Positions 1-10,640 are shown, counted from the first letter of the stretch. The stretch is DNA of 64,000 bases from Cacajao melanocephalus (GCA_963573385.1 CAUYLG010009007.1:42072-106071); one strand, 5' to 3'. Numbers and translations: made by a program. The notes: generated by a model from the sequence alone, not told the origin.

Positions 1-61
1 TAAGAACGAGTATCAAGAAATACAGAGGCCCAAGGATGGAAATACAGAGATGAAATCAGTA

Positions 62-291
62 CAGGGAGGGGTTTCTCACCCTCAGAGCTATTGACATTTT
101 GGGCCAGATAATTCTTTGTTGTGGGCGGCAGTCCTAGGCATGGTGGGATATTTAAGCAGGATTCACGGCTTCTATCAACTACATGCCAGTAGCGCTCCCC
201 AGTTGTTACAACAAAAAATACCTCCTGACACTGCAGAATGTTCTCTGGAATGGAGCTAGGGATCAAAATTGCCCCTAGTTGAGAACCGCTG
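62..291 (-). mobile_element. hAT-Charlie-type non-autonomous DNA transposon (MER class)
   Basis: The ends are roughly inverted: a start like CAGGG...TTTCTCA and an end GAGAACCGCTG. The interior keeps the familiar blocks 'attgacattttgggcc', 'agataattctttgttg', 'catgccagtagc' and 'ccccagttgttacaac'. This is a mammal-wide MITE-like hAT element with no coding capacity. I am sure of the class but not of the member name. Confidence 0.8.
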
Positions 292-307
292 ACTGTTACT
301 AAGAATT

Positions 308-505
308 CATTTGCTAACATTTCTTAAGTACTTATTTCTGTGCCAGGTGTACTGTATCCACCCTTTCAGTTACTGCTCAGAAGCAACCTATGAAGTAGGT
401 ATTAACCTTATCTCTTTTTGTCTGAGGAAGAAACTGAGGCTAAGTCATTTAGTAACTGCCTCTGATCACTCCGTTAGGAAGCGCCAAGGCATTATTCACA
501 ATGGG
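308..505 (-). repeat. MIR SINE, antisense
   Basis: The order 'aagtacttatttctgtgccagg', 'gaagtaggtatta' and 'gaggaagaaactgaggct' is the reverse-complement MIR layout. An 88-codon ORF across it (311-577) is a by-product of the repeat. The next 230 bases (506-739) hold nothing I recognise. Confidence 0.75.
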
Positions 506-739
506 GTTGGTCTGATTTCAAACCTTACCTCTAAACTACTATGCTATTACATAGAGTTTTTCTCTATCTTCATTTAAAGATGAATCCTCTATAGTTTATG
601 AACTGCCTTCAATCAGTTTTCCTTTCCCTTCCTTCCACAAACATGTATCAGCACTAATTATATGTAAAGCATCTGTATTAACGGACTGGGCTGGAAAGGC
701 TCTGCTGCCTCCTCTCATTTTATTTTCCTAGATCCATTC

Positions 740-1185
740 TCTTCCCTTTCACCCTCTGCTCTGTGTTCAGGTATGACAATTACTATAGACTGCTGTAACC
801 AGCTTCCTTGCCTGATGCTTTTCTGTTGAGCTCAGCTAATGAGACGGCACCAGCAGGAGATCAGGGTGGGAAGAGAGAGAGGTTGGAGTATTTAATCTAC
901 TGGCTCCCTTCCTGCCAGATAGCACTTTGGCACTTCTCTATCTAAAGCTGTAGTCCTTGTTGAGTGGCCTGTCTTTTGTGCTCCAAGTTCTCACTGATAA
1001 CCTCCTCCTCTGCCTCTAAAACCTATGGGCTCCCTGCTGTTGCTAGCCCCAGGGTGTTTCTCCATCCCTTGTAGCTTTTTCTTGCTCTGTCCAACCTTCT
1101 TTAAATAATCCCTTCATTATGTACCCCTCAATTACCAAGTCTGGGTGAGCCAGCTGTGTTCTGCTATGACTGATACAGAGGAATG
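740..1185 (+). repeat. Ancient interspersed repeat, class uncertain
   Basis: Blocks such as 'gctaatgagacggcacc', 'gggagaagag'-like purine runs, and the end 'cctcaattacc...gactgatacag' match a common old mammalian repeat whose name I cannot recall with certainty. It may be LTR-like. It has no ORF. 1186-1339 shows nothing recognisable. Confidence 0.4.
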
Positions 1186-1339
1186 AAAGACCCTAATAAA
1201 GGTTGAGAGCCTAACCCTTGCCTGGGAAAATTTTCAAACTATTTGGGAGACAAATTGTTCAGACCAAATAGCTAAAGTAATTACCTTGTGTACATAGAAA
1301 ATGTACAGTATGCTAATAATAGCAGCAATAGTAAAGACT

Positions 1340-1370
1340 TCCATTGAGCATCTACTTTAAACCAGGGCAT
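1340..1370 (-). repeat. MIR SINE, first part (split by Alu)
   Basis: 'cattgagcatctacttt' is the MIR antisense start. The element continues at 1606 after the Alu insertion, and an 8-bp TSD joins the two halves. Confidence 0.7.
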
Positions 1371-1597
1371 TCAGCCTAGGCAATATAACAAGACCTCATC
1401 TTTAGCTAATAAAAATTAAAAAAAAAAAAAAAGCTGGGTGGAGTGGCGGCATGCAACTGTAATCCCAGATACTCAGGAGGCTGAGGTAGGAAGATTGCTT
1501 GAGCATGGGAGATCAAGGCTGCAGTGAGCCGTGATCACCACTGCACTCCAGGCTGGACAACAGAGCAAAAGCTTGTCTCTAAATAAATAAAAAGAAA
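1371..1597 (+). mobile_element. 5'-truncated AluJ-like insertion inside a MIR
   Basis: The element begins in the left monomer ('cagcctaggcaatataac'), runs through a long A-rich linker and a right monomer, and ends in an A-rich tail. It is flanked by the direct repeat CAGGGCAT (1363-1370 and 1598-1605). It lacks the Alu head, so it was 5' truncated on arrival. Confidence 0.85.
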
Positions 1598-1745
1598 CAG
1601 GGCATGTAAAGTCTTCCTCTCACTTAATCCTGACAATAATCCTGTGAGGTGTGTGTTATTGGTCCCCTTTATGGTTGAGGAAATAGGATTAGAGAGATTA
1701 GGTAACTTGTTTAAGGACATGCAGCTAGTAACTGGCAGAATACTA
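1598..1745 (-). repeat. MIR SINE, second part
   Basis: 'cttaatcctgacaataatcctgtgaggt', a diverged 'gaggaaa' block and 'cttgtttaaggacatgcagctagtaactggcag' are the 3' half of the antisense MIR that starts at 1340. 1746-2290 is AT-rich and unassigned. Confidence 0.8.
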
Positions 1746-2327
1746 GTTACTGAATTTAATGATTAAAGTAGATTTTAACTAATATTAACCTCAATTGCAA
1801 CCCAATGTGATTTTTTTTTTTTAAAAAGGAAACAAGCATAAGAACAAGCAAGTATTTTTGAGAGATCTGTTTCCAGTTGAAAAGGCACTAATTCAAATAA
1901 CACTAATTTAGAAATTGTCCTTGCTCAGGCAAGGAATCTGCAGCTCTTCCTGAATAAGATTCTGGAATAGTTATTTCCTCTTTAACTTTTATAGTCTTGG
2001 GACAGTGAAGGCCACAGTCCGAGAGAGATCACTTTTTCAAATCAAGGGCTTTGAAATTAAAGATGACTTCAATGAGTCTTTAATTACTGTATATTAAAGA
2101 TAGTTTGTGTTCATGATATACTATTGCACAAAATGAGTCTATCAGGGAGTAAGACATTTTGACCCTAGGGTTTGACCCTTCCATTTCAATGCCACAAATG
2201 CCTTGATTATAAACATTAATCCGACTTAAATCAACACTGGAGAATCTTCATCAAGGCAGTTGTTTCTTGGACAAATATCAGTAAGCCAGTTTAATTCTTT
2301 AATTGAATTTCTTTCTTTCTTTTTTCC

Positions 2328-2626
<299 letters not shown>

Positions 2627-3047
2627 ATAATTCTTTAATCAAGTTTCTATCCAACACAAAATCATTTCCAATTTTTCAATTTTCATTTTTATTTTATCAG
2701 AATTATTTTCATAGGGATGAGCTCATTTTTTTGAAAGTCCTTAATAAATATTTCCTTCATCTATCAGTTTTTATTCACAATGATTTCAAATATATATTGC
2801 CACAGTGATTTTTTTCATTGGCCATTATTTCTACTGTGGTTCATTTTCCTGGGTCAATTGTTGTACATCGAGATTTTTGTCAAGAGGGTGCTATTTCCCA
2901 TCAATTTTTAGGCACTACCAACTTGATATTTTTAAATGCTGAACATTTCTAAATGTAATAAAACGCTGATAAAAGATTGCTAGCCTAATGAGAAAACTGG
3001 GGTACAAGATTTTGAGAGTCACACTCTCCAGAAAAATGAGACTTAAG

Positions 3048-3102
3048 AGGCAGAGAATGAGAGAGAGAAAAAGTAAAAGTGGAGAAAGAGAGAGAGAGAG
3101 AC
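3048..3102. repeat. GA-rich simple repeat
   Basis: An imperfect purine-only tract that ends in a clean (GA)n run near 3087-3100. Confidence 0.85.
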
Positions 3103-3349
3103 TTAAACTCTCCTGGTGGTCTGGTCACCTATTCTTAGTCTTCAGGGTCAAAGGGTGAGGTCAAAAAGTCCCGCTTCAGGCCCAGGCTGATTCCTATTTC
3201 TCATCATCATTCTTCATATTTCTTAGTGGCACCCAGCTACGTCTTATTTGTATAACTTCTCTTAGGTTCCAAAATACCATTCTCCTGGTTTTCCTTCTGA
3301 CTCCCTGACCTTCTTTCCTAGCATCCATGGTTTATTGCTCCTCTTCCAT

Positions 3350-3780
3350 TTGACATCAAATGTTGAGGTGTGCCAGGGCCCTGTCCTGGGTCTCCTTTCC
3401 TCAGCAACCTTTCCCTTTAGATGTCATCATCCAATAGGTGGCCTTACATGCCACCTCCTATGCAAATGGCACTCAAAACTGTATCTGTAACTTTGACCTT
3501 CCACTAAGCTCTAGACTCTAAAATCCAATGTTTAATGGATGCCCTCTACCTAGATGATGGAGTACAATATGCATCTCAAACCTAACACAGCCCAAACAAA
3601 ACTCTGAACTTTTCCATTCTAAATCTCTTCCTCCTCCAACTCAGTAAACAAACCACCATGTACTCAATTGGACAAACCAAAAAATGTAGACATCATTCTT
3701 GATTTATTTTTTCTTTCTTTTTTCCTTCACTTAATCCATTGTCAAGTTCTGTTGAGTCTATTGCCAAATATAAGAATATC
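3350..3780 (+). mobile_element. L2 LINE fragment, sense (upstream half)
   Basis: It tracks the L2 ORF2/3' region: 'tgccacctcctatgcaaatg', 'gcatctcaaacctaacac', 'cccaaacaaaactctgaac', 'atccattgtcaagttctgttgag'. L2 homology stops at about 3780 and resumes after 4265 with little or no L2 sequence missing, so the segment between was added later. Confidence 0.8.
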
Positions 3781-4265
3781 CCTTCCTGCTAGAAAATGAA
3801 TTAACAAAAAAGCCATCTTTTCTATTTAGAATTGCGGTAAAGGTACAATCACACATCAAGAGTCATTTAGCTTCAGATGTGCTTGCAATCTCATTTTAAA
3901 GGCAGCAAAGAAAACAACTGGCATGTGCTGTTTCAGGCAACATGTGCCATCGAGATGGTTCTATAGACCTTATGCAAGTCACTCATAGGAGCAATTAAAT
4001 GGTTCAAAATGCATCCTCTCTATCATTTGAAAGATACACATAAGTGCTTTTAGGAAATTCACGTTGGACCCCTTTCTGAATTATAAGAGAGTGGATTATT
4101 CATCTCTCCCTATGAGAGAGCGGATTATCCATCTCTCCCTATGAGAGAGTGGATTATCCATCTCTCCCTATGAGAGAACATTTGAAAGCATCAGACCAAG
4201 GGCATGGCTCTCCAAATGATTTATGTATATATGTGTAAAACCCTTTTATAGTTTAGTGATCCTCC
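3779..4265. repeat. Dispersed duplication, copy 1 (inside L2)
   Basis: About 480 bp that recur at 7842-8266 in the same orientation, with roughly 93% identity by eye outside the indels. Shared edges are 'atcccttcctgctag' on the left and 'gtga(t/c)cctcct' on the right. I do not recognise the sequence as any repeat family. This copy has a three-unit 29-bp expansion that the other copy lacks. Confidence 0.85.
4086..4172. repeat. 29-bp tandem repeat, three units
   Basis: Units 4086-4114, 4115-4143 and 4144-4172 begin AGAGAG(T/C)GGATTA and end CCCTATG, and differ from each other at one or two bases. The matching site in copy 2 has one unit, so the array arose within copy 1. Confidence 0.93.
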
Positions 4266-5005
4266 TAGTTTATATCTTACTACCTCTGTACATCTGCACT
4301 GCTGCCACTTGAGTCCTTGCCACTGTCCTTTGCTGATCAATTGTCATGTTTCCTCATTGATATCCCAGCTCCTACTGTTGCTTCTGATGCTTCCTAGATG
4401 TCAATGTTCTTTCTTTTTTTTAAACAAAAAATTGAATCATGTTGCTCCTCTTGCTGAAACTTCCAATGGCTTGCTTCCCATAGCACTTAGAATAACACCC
4501 AAACTGTTTCCTCTGGCTCAAAAATACCCACAAGAGCAAACTCCTGGCCACCTCTGTGATGGTATTACCTTTGCCCTCTTTCACTGCATGCCAGTGACAC
4601 AGGCCTTCTTTCTCTTTCTCAAGCAAGCCAGTCTCAGGGTTTGTCCTATCTCAGAGCTTTTCCATAGTAATCATCACTTGCCAGGAATACTCATTCCTCT
4701 TATGTCATTGATTGTTTCCTTTTGTTATTCAGGTTTCAGCCTAAATGTCACCTCCCCAGACTGCCCAATCTAAAGTAGCTCCCAGGAAGTCTCTATTGCA
4801 TCACACAGTTTTAACATTATGCAAAGCACTTATCACTATCTGATATTTTCCTATTAATTACTTGAACAGTCTTCTGTCTTATTCTACTAGAACATCAGGT
4901 CTATGAGAAGAGGGATGAGGTTTGTCTTGCCTGTTGCTGTATTTTCATCCTCTGGCATGGTGCCTATCATATATGATGCATAATATCTGTGAAACAAATA
5001 AATGT
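4266..5005 (+). mobile_element. L2 LINE fragment, sense (downstream half and 3' end)
   Basis: It continues the L2 at 3350: 'actgctgccacttgagtcc', 'aatcatgttgctcctc', 'cttccaatggcttgc', 'gcacttatcactatctgat', ending in the L2 tail around 'aacaaataaatg'. The 154-codon ORF at 4309-4773 lies inside it and is the remains of LINE sequence, not a gene. Confidence 0.85.
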
Positions 5006-5075
5006 ATGATAGTATCATACACATCAGGATATAAAGACATTGTGGGTGTTTCTTTAATAGACTCTCACCCCCATC

Positions 5076-5160
5076 ATTAAAAAACAATGTTTTATGTTAA
5101 AATGTAATTGTATGTGTTCAACATACAATTACATTTTAACATAAAACACTGCTTTTTAAT
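5076..5160. repeat. Near-perfect palindrome, 40-bp arms
   Basis: Arms 5076-5115 and 5121-5160 pair at 38 of 40 positions around the 5-nt loop GTTCA. The inner 27 pairs (5089-5115 with 5121-5147) are perfect. The sequence does not match the palindromic MITEs I know, such as MADE1. A transcript from either strand would form a long hairpin. Confidence 0.95.
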
Positions 5161-5279
5161 TTTGCCTTAGTAGTCACAATATAGCCATATCACTCACAAA
5201 TAATCTTTGAATACCAGGATTATTTTCAAGTGGTCCACACTGGCCTGCATATTTTCTGAATCTAATTACAACCACAGAC

Positions 5280-5365
5280 CAGAATGCAATTCCAACTCTG
5301 CTGCTAAGGACCTGTGTGATGCTGGTCAAGCCACTACCATTATGGGCCCCTCATCTAGGAAATGA
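5280..5365 (+). repeat. MIR SINE fragment
   Basis: 'ccaactctgctgctaaggacctgtgtgatgctgg', then 'cctcatctagg', follow the MIR core in sense orientation. Confidence 0.65.
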
Positions 5366-5401
5366 CCTTCCCTAAGATCCCTTTCAGCTCTACACAAGCA
5401 A

Positions 5402-5530
5402 TGGAGAGTAGTAGCCAAAAGCATGGTTTTGGTACCAGATAGATCTGAACTAAAAACCATTTTCTATGTGGGAGAACAGGAGCCTCAGATTTTCCTCTAA
5501 AAAGTAAGGACAATAATGTTATCTATGGTC
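5402..5530 (+). repeat. MIR SINE fragment
   Basis: 'agcatggttttggtaccaga', then 'gcctcagattttcctc' and 'ggacaataatg', follow the MIR sense layout. 5531-7160 is otherwise mostly unassigned, with a weak L2-like patch near 6800-6870. Confidence 0.6.
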
Positions 5531-6799
5531 CAATGAGCAATTCTATTCACATAAGCACCCAATTTTACTACCAGTTTATAATGAGCACTCAAAGCATGTT
5601 AGTAGTAGTGGTCATATTATTACTTCTACTAATATTATTAATATCATCATCATTCATGAGTATCAATTTCTAAGAAACACCTTTTCAAGTACATGTCCAC
5701 TAAATATTAAAATCCTTGGGGAAATTCTCATGAAAGTATCTGATTAACTTCTGTATTGCTCTGATTGGTTTTTTACTAATGGTCTGTTGTCTGTTCTTTC
5801 CCAGAGCAAGAATTTCTTATAATCATGGAGAGAACAAAATGACTTCCATTATCCAGTTAAAATATAGTTCTGTAGCAGAATTAATCCATGTCTTTGCACG
5901 CTAAGTCACAGAAAGCTGAATGACTGTATCCTAAAACCTTAGCTTCACTCTTGAGGGTCTTTGTTCCCTGTGAGCCTCCATTGCTGAATATCCCACTGTC
6001 ATTTCTTTGCTTTTCCAGCCCTGGTCCACAAGTAGAAATGCTGCCCATTAGGGCGACTGTGAGGATGCAGGGCTCTTATGTGTGTTTGGTACCTAGCACA
6101 GAGCTGCACACAAAGCACCTTACCTGACAGAGGCAGCACCTTTACTGACAGAGGCTGTCAGTTAAGCTGAGCTTTCTCCTCCCATTCCAATTTAAATGAA
6201 CCTGACACAAAATCCAAAGGAACGGGTACTGGTGATGGGGAAACAAACCCAGAATAGCAGAATAGTAGTTTATGTAACCAGACTGTTTATAAATCAGCCC
6301 TTCTTAAACTGGGACCCATGGTTCTTAGCTTTCATCAAGCTTTCTTGGAGGCTGATGCCCCAGCAAAAGCTGAGTCAGTGATGTGAATTGCATAAAGTGT
6401 TGGAGGGAAAGCACATTTGAATAAATCAAGTCAAATGCTCCGCAATATTGTTAATATTTAACTAAGAGAGTGGCCTAACATTTTTACCTAGTTGCTCTCT
6501 CTTTTTTCCACATATTCCACCCACTCCTCTACCATCCAATCTTATTTAAAAAAATCTGTAAGGCAACATTCTCCTGCAGTCCTTCAGAGCTGCTCATCGC
6601 ATAATCACCTCTAGAGTTATCTGCTTGTCACTTCCACCTCTCAGAAGTACACACCATCCACACCAGAAATTGCAAGAAAATGCATGCATTTGGCACTATG
6701 GATTTATATTTGTTGCTCTGAAATAATTGCAAATCCACCATTTGTAGATTAAGGGATGTGGCACTTAACTGTCAAAATCCCTGCATTATAAAGGCTTAT

Positions 6800-6870
6800 T
6801 TCAATCCCACCCCATCCTTCAAAGCCCAGCTTAAGGTTTCCTAAGAGCTTCTCCAGAAGTTACTCCTCTT
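6800..6870 (+). repeat. Possible L2 remnant
   Basis: 'ccttcaaagcccagcttaa', followed by a 'cttctccagaagttactcctc' stretch, resembles the L2 3' region. It is short and decayed. Confidence 0.35.
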
Positions 6871-7175
6871 CCTTCTCTGACAGGCGTGCCACCTAATATT
6901 TTGCTCAGGCGACTGAACAATGGCATCAATGTTGTAATTGGTAATTCATAATTCTTTCATATGGAGCAAGAGCTGGTGCTTATTAAATCCTCATCAGCTG
7001 ATTTTGTTAGAAAGCCATCTTTCTCTCCAAAATAAGGACATTCATTATCTCTGAATGTCATAATTTAAGCAAATTATTTTATAAACTTAAAAAAACAAAG
7101 AGAACATTATGTGGGAGTTTGAATTAAATGTTACAGATACTAGTATTTATTTAATATTTTAAAACTGCTTTTATT

Positions 7176-7306
7176 GGCCAGGCGTGGTGGCTCACACCTG
7201 TAATCCAAGCACTTTGGAGGCCAAGGTGGGCGGATCACCTGAGGTCAGGAGTTCAAGACCAGCCTGACCAACATGGTGAAACCCTGTCTTTAAAAAAAAA
7301 AAACAA
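7176..7306 (+). mobile_element. Half-length Alu (left monomer only)
   Basis: It starts GGCCAGGCGTGGTGGC, runs to 'gaaaccctgtcttt', then goes straight into an A-rich tail with no right monomer. The perfect 15-bp TSD AAAACTGCTTTTATT (7161-7175 and 7307-7321) shows that this short form inserted as a unit. Confidence 0.92.
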
Positions 7307-7439
7307 AAAAACTGCTTTTATTTCAGTGTTTTTTAATGGCTTAAATGTCTTTTATCTACTTATATTTCCTCCTAAGACTAAATAATATGTTTATCTTAGG
7401 TAATGGTATATATAAAATCAACTTATATTAAAAAGATTC

Positions 7440-7700
7440 TCATTATGAGGCAAAATATTTATACAGTAATGCCAAGTAAAAGATGCAAAATACATAATTA
7501 TATAGATACAGTATGGCTTCAACTATTAAATATTCAAAAACTGGAAGGAGGTACACAAAAATGTTAACATACAATATTTATTTTTAGTGGTGGAAAGACA
7601 GGTAATTGTTAAGTTACTTTTACATACTTTCCTGCATGTGTACATTTTATACAATGCACGTAATTTTACTGTATAGTCAAGTAAATGCCACTTTTTAAAA
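7440..7700 (+). mobile_element. Old L1M 3' end
   Basis: 'aaactggaaggaggtacacaaaaatgttaacat', then a 'ttttagtggtgg' block, resemble L1ME-type 3' UTR sequence. It is heavily decayed. Confidence 0.55.
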
Positions 7701-7739
7701 AGTCCTTTTGCCTTAATACATAAAGTGGCCTTCAAGAAA

Positions 7740-7840
7740 GGTGAAGCTGCTCAAGCTGTCCAGCTAATATGTCCAAGGTTCATCAGTGAGTGAGTACTAG
7801 AGCTGAAATCTGAACCCAGAATTTCACTCCTTAAAAATGA
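7740..7840 (-). repeat. MIR fragment, antisense
   Basis: 'ccaaggttcatcagtgagtgagtactagagctg', then 'ctgaacccag', is the MIR antisense 3' part. It directly abuts duplication copy 2. Confidence 0.55.
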
Positions 7841-7841
7841 T

Positions 7842-8266
7842 CCCTTCCTGCTAGAAAATGAGTTAACAAAAAAAACATCTTTTTTACTTAGAATTGCGGT
7901 AAAGGTACAATCACACATCAAGAGTCATTTAGCTTCAGATGTGCTTGCAATCTCATTTTAAAGGCAGCAAAGAAAACTGGTATGTGCTGTTTCAGGCAAC
8001 ATGTGCCATCTAGATGATTCTATAGGCATTATGCAAGTCATTCATAGGAGCAATTAAATGGTTCAAAATGCATCCTCTCTATCATCTGAAAGACACGCAT
8101 AAATGCATTTAGGAAATTCACATTGAACCCCTTTCTGAATTATAAGAGAGTGGATTATCCATCTCTCCATATGAGAGAGCATTTGAAAGCATCAGACCAG
8201 GGTCATGACTCTCCAGGCAAATGATTTATGTATATATGTATAACACCCTTTTAGTTAGTGACCCTC
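7842..8266. repeat. Dispersed duplication, copy 2
   Basis: The same segment as 3779-4265, from 'atcccttcctgctag' to 'gtgaccctcct'. It lacks two of the three 29-bp units and carries small indels. Its flanks (a MIR on the left, unassigned sequence on the right) are unrelated to the L2 flanks of copy 1. Confidence 0.85.
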
Positions 8267-8375
8267 CTGATTCTCTGACTTTCTGGTAGAAATTAAATGA
8301 GCTAATTTCTGAGGCTGTGGATGGCGGCTGATGGAGAAAGCACAGGGGAAGGGCACTGGTCATAAGTGTTTAAAC

Positions 8376-9253
8376 ACAAACAAATGGAAAAATATTTCAT
8401 ACTCATGAATTAGAAGAATCAATATTATTAAAATAGTCACATTGCCCACTGCAATCTATAGACTCAGTGCTACTTCTATCAAGTTTCCAATGTCATTTTT
8501 TACAGAATTAAAAAAAAAAAACTATTCTAAAATCTATACAGAACCAAATAAAAGCCCAAATAGCAAAAGCAACACTAAGCACAAAGAATAAAGTTGGAGG
8601 AATCATATTACCCAATGTCAAACGATACTACAAGGCCACAGTAACCTAAACAGCATGGTACTGGTACAAAACAGACATTTAAGCCAGTAGAACAAAATAG
8701 AGAACCCAGAAATAAAGCCACACACCTATAAGCATCTGATCTTCGATAAAGCTGACAAAAATATGCAATGGGGAAACGACTCCTTATTTCAATAAATAGT
8801 GGTGGGAGAGCTGGCTAACCATATGCAGAAGAATAAAATGGGACCCCTAACTTTTACCATATATAAAAATAAACTCAAGATATATTAAAGACTTAAATGT
8901 AAGTTCTAGAATTATTAAAATCATAGAAAAAAAAAACATAGGAAATGCCATTCTGAACATCAGCCTTGGCGAAGAATTTATGACTAAGTCCTCAAAAGCA
9001 CTTGCAACAAGAAAAAAAATTGACAATGGGACGTAATTAAAGAGCTTCTGCATAGCAAAACTATCGACAAATAGATAACCTACAGAATAAGATTAGGTAT
9101 TTGTGAACTATTCATTTGACTAAGGTCTAATGTCCAGGTTCTATAAGGAACTTAACTGTTAACAAGCAAAAAGCAAATAACTCCATTAAAAAGTAGGCAA
9201 AGGAAATGAACAGACACTTCTCAAAAGAAAACGTACAAGTGGCCAACAAACAG
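8376..9253 (+). mobile_element. L1 fragment (ORF2, 3' portion), broken
   Basis: Continuous homology to the L1 ORF2 3' half: 'aagaatcaatattattaaaa', 'agcatggtactggtac', 'gcttctgcatagcaaaac', 'aatgaacagacacttctca'. Frameshifts and stops interrupt it. It ends abruptly at 'ggccaacaaacag' without an L1 3' UTR, so it is truncated at both ends. Confidence 0.9.
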
Positions 9254-9362
9254 TAGAGGCTGTGCTTTGTTTACCACCAAATCTCCCATGCTTTGGCTTG
9301 TTGCCAATACAGAGTAGAAGCTCAATAAATTTTTACTAAGTGAACAAATGAATGAATGAAAC
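9254..9362 (+). repeat. L2 3' end
   Basis: 'gagtagaagctcaataaat', then 'acaaatgaatgaatgaa', is the L2/MIR-style 3' terminus. It lies next to the L1 break. 9363-9780 is AT-rich and unassigned. Confidence 0.55.
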
Positions 9363-9789
9363 GTGGAAGTTTTCAACAAGAGACAGTGGCCATATATCTC
9401 TCTTATCTCTGCACACAGTTAGCGCTTACTAAATTTATATTGATCTTACCATAGTAGCTTTGAAATAATAAGGTAAAAGATAGTTGCCACCGCACTAAAT
9501 CAACATATGCCCTGAAATCCATTGGTAGGTACCCAAAGTAAGTACTTGTAATATATCACCTGAGACACTAGTTTCCCCAGTCCTGTCAAACTCATTGTTT
9601 TCTTGGCCAAACCACCAGTCTTTGAAAGGTGAAGGTCTAAAAACATAGTAAAAATGTAACACAAGCCACACATGTAACTTTAAGTTTTTATAGCTACCTT
9701 AATAAAGAGAAATAGATGAAATTTTCATAATATATTTAACCCAATGTAGCCACAATATTATCATTTAAAAACATAATCAGTACACAGGA

Positions 9790-9895
9790 TCTCTCACTTG
9801 GGAAACATGTATACTAAAATTGGAATGATTACAAAGAAGATTAACATAGCCCCTATACAAGGATGATATAAATTTGTGAAGCAGTTTGTACAAAA
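9790..9895 (+). pseudogene. U6 snRNA pseudogene
   Basis: It aligns end to end with the ~107-nt U6 spliceosomal RNA. 'atactaaaattggaa' is exact, followed by forms of the GAUACAGAGAAGAUUAGC block ('gattacaaagaagattaac'), 'gcccctatacaaggatga' and 'gtgaagc'. Substitutions in the catalytic ACAGAGA box (here acaaaga) and the decayed 5' stem rule out function. The U6 promoter lies outside the transcript, and I see no proximal sequence element upstream. It is probably an L1-mobilised retrocopy; no clear TSD remains. Confidence 0.93.
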
Positions 9896-10039
9896 TTCTT
9901 TTAACTATTCATGTGATATTTTACTTTTTTAAATATATAATTCCCTCTAAATCTGTGTGTTTGACATATACAGTGCATCTCAGTATGGGTTTATAACTTT
10001 CCACATATCTAATTAAATCCCGGGAAGAAGTTACACTAT

Positions 10040-10640
10040 AAATGGCAATTCCTCAGGGATCCAGAAATAATACCATTTGACCCAGCAATCCCATTACTGG
10101 GTATATACCCAAACGATTATAAATCGATCTATTATAAAGACACATGCACATGTATGTTCACTGCAGCACTGTTTACAATAGCAGAGACTTGGAATCAACC
10201 AAAATGCCCATCAAAGATTGACTGGATAAAGAAAACGTGGCACATATACACCATGGAATACTATGCAGCCATAAAAAAGGATGAGTTCATGTCCTTTGCA
10301 GGGACATGGATGAATCTGGAAGCCATCATTCTCAGCAAACTGACACAAAAACAGAAAACCAAACACTGCATGTTCTCACTCATAAGTGGGTGTTAACAGT
10401 GAGAACATATGGACACAGGGAGGGCAACATCACACACTGAGGTCTATTGGCGGGTGGGGGCCTAGGGGAGGGATAGCAGGAGGTGGGGAGATTGGGGAGG
10501 GATAACATTAGGAGAAATACCTAATGTAGTTGACAGGGGATGGAGGCAGCAAACCACTATGGCATGTGTATACCTATGTAACAATCCTGTAAGATCTGCA
10601 TATGTACCCCAGAACTTAAAGTAAAATAAAATTTAAAAAA
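10040..10640 (+). mobile_element. L1P 3' end (ORF2 terminus plus 3' UTR)
   Basis: It begins in ORF2 ('ccagcaatcccattactgg'), passes the G-rich 3' UTR stretch near 10448-10510, and ends with the L1P tail 'gtaccccagaacttaaag' and an A/T-rich tract. It is 5' truncated. The age looks like an older primate-specific or late L1PB-type subfamily. Confidence 0.9.
10154..10396 (+). pseudogene. L1 ORF2p C-terminal remnant
   Basis: An 80-codon open stretch that reads as the far C-terminus of the L1 ORF2 protein, with the recognisable runs WHIYTMEYYAAIKKDEF and QKTKHCMFSLISG, beyond the reverse transcriptase in the cysteine-rich end. The endonuclease and reverse transcriptase domains are absent. The upstream ATG is an internal methionine. 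It is a dead fragment inside the L1 at 10040-10640. Confidence 0.88.

Noticed and set aside
4086..4172. Regular direct repeats that might suggest a CRISPR array
   Set aside because: Units are contiguous with no unique spacers and the context is a primate genome. It is a minisatellite-like triplication.
4309..4773. 154-codon ORF
   Set aside because: It lies wholly inside an L2 and the frame is not a preserved L2 protein.
5076..5160. Palindrome as a MADE1 element
   Set aside because: The arms lack the MADE1 terminal sequence and core, so only the hairpin form is shared.
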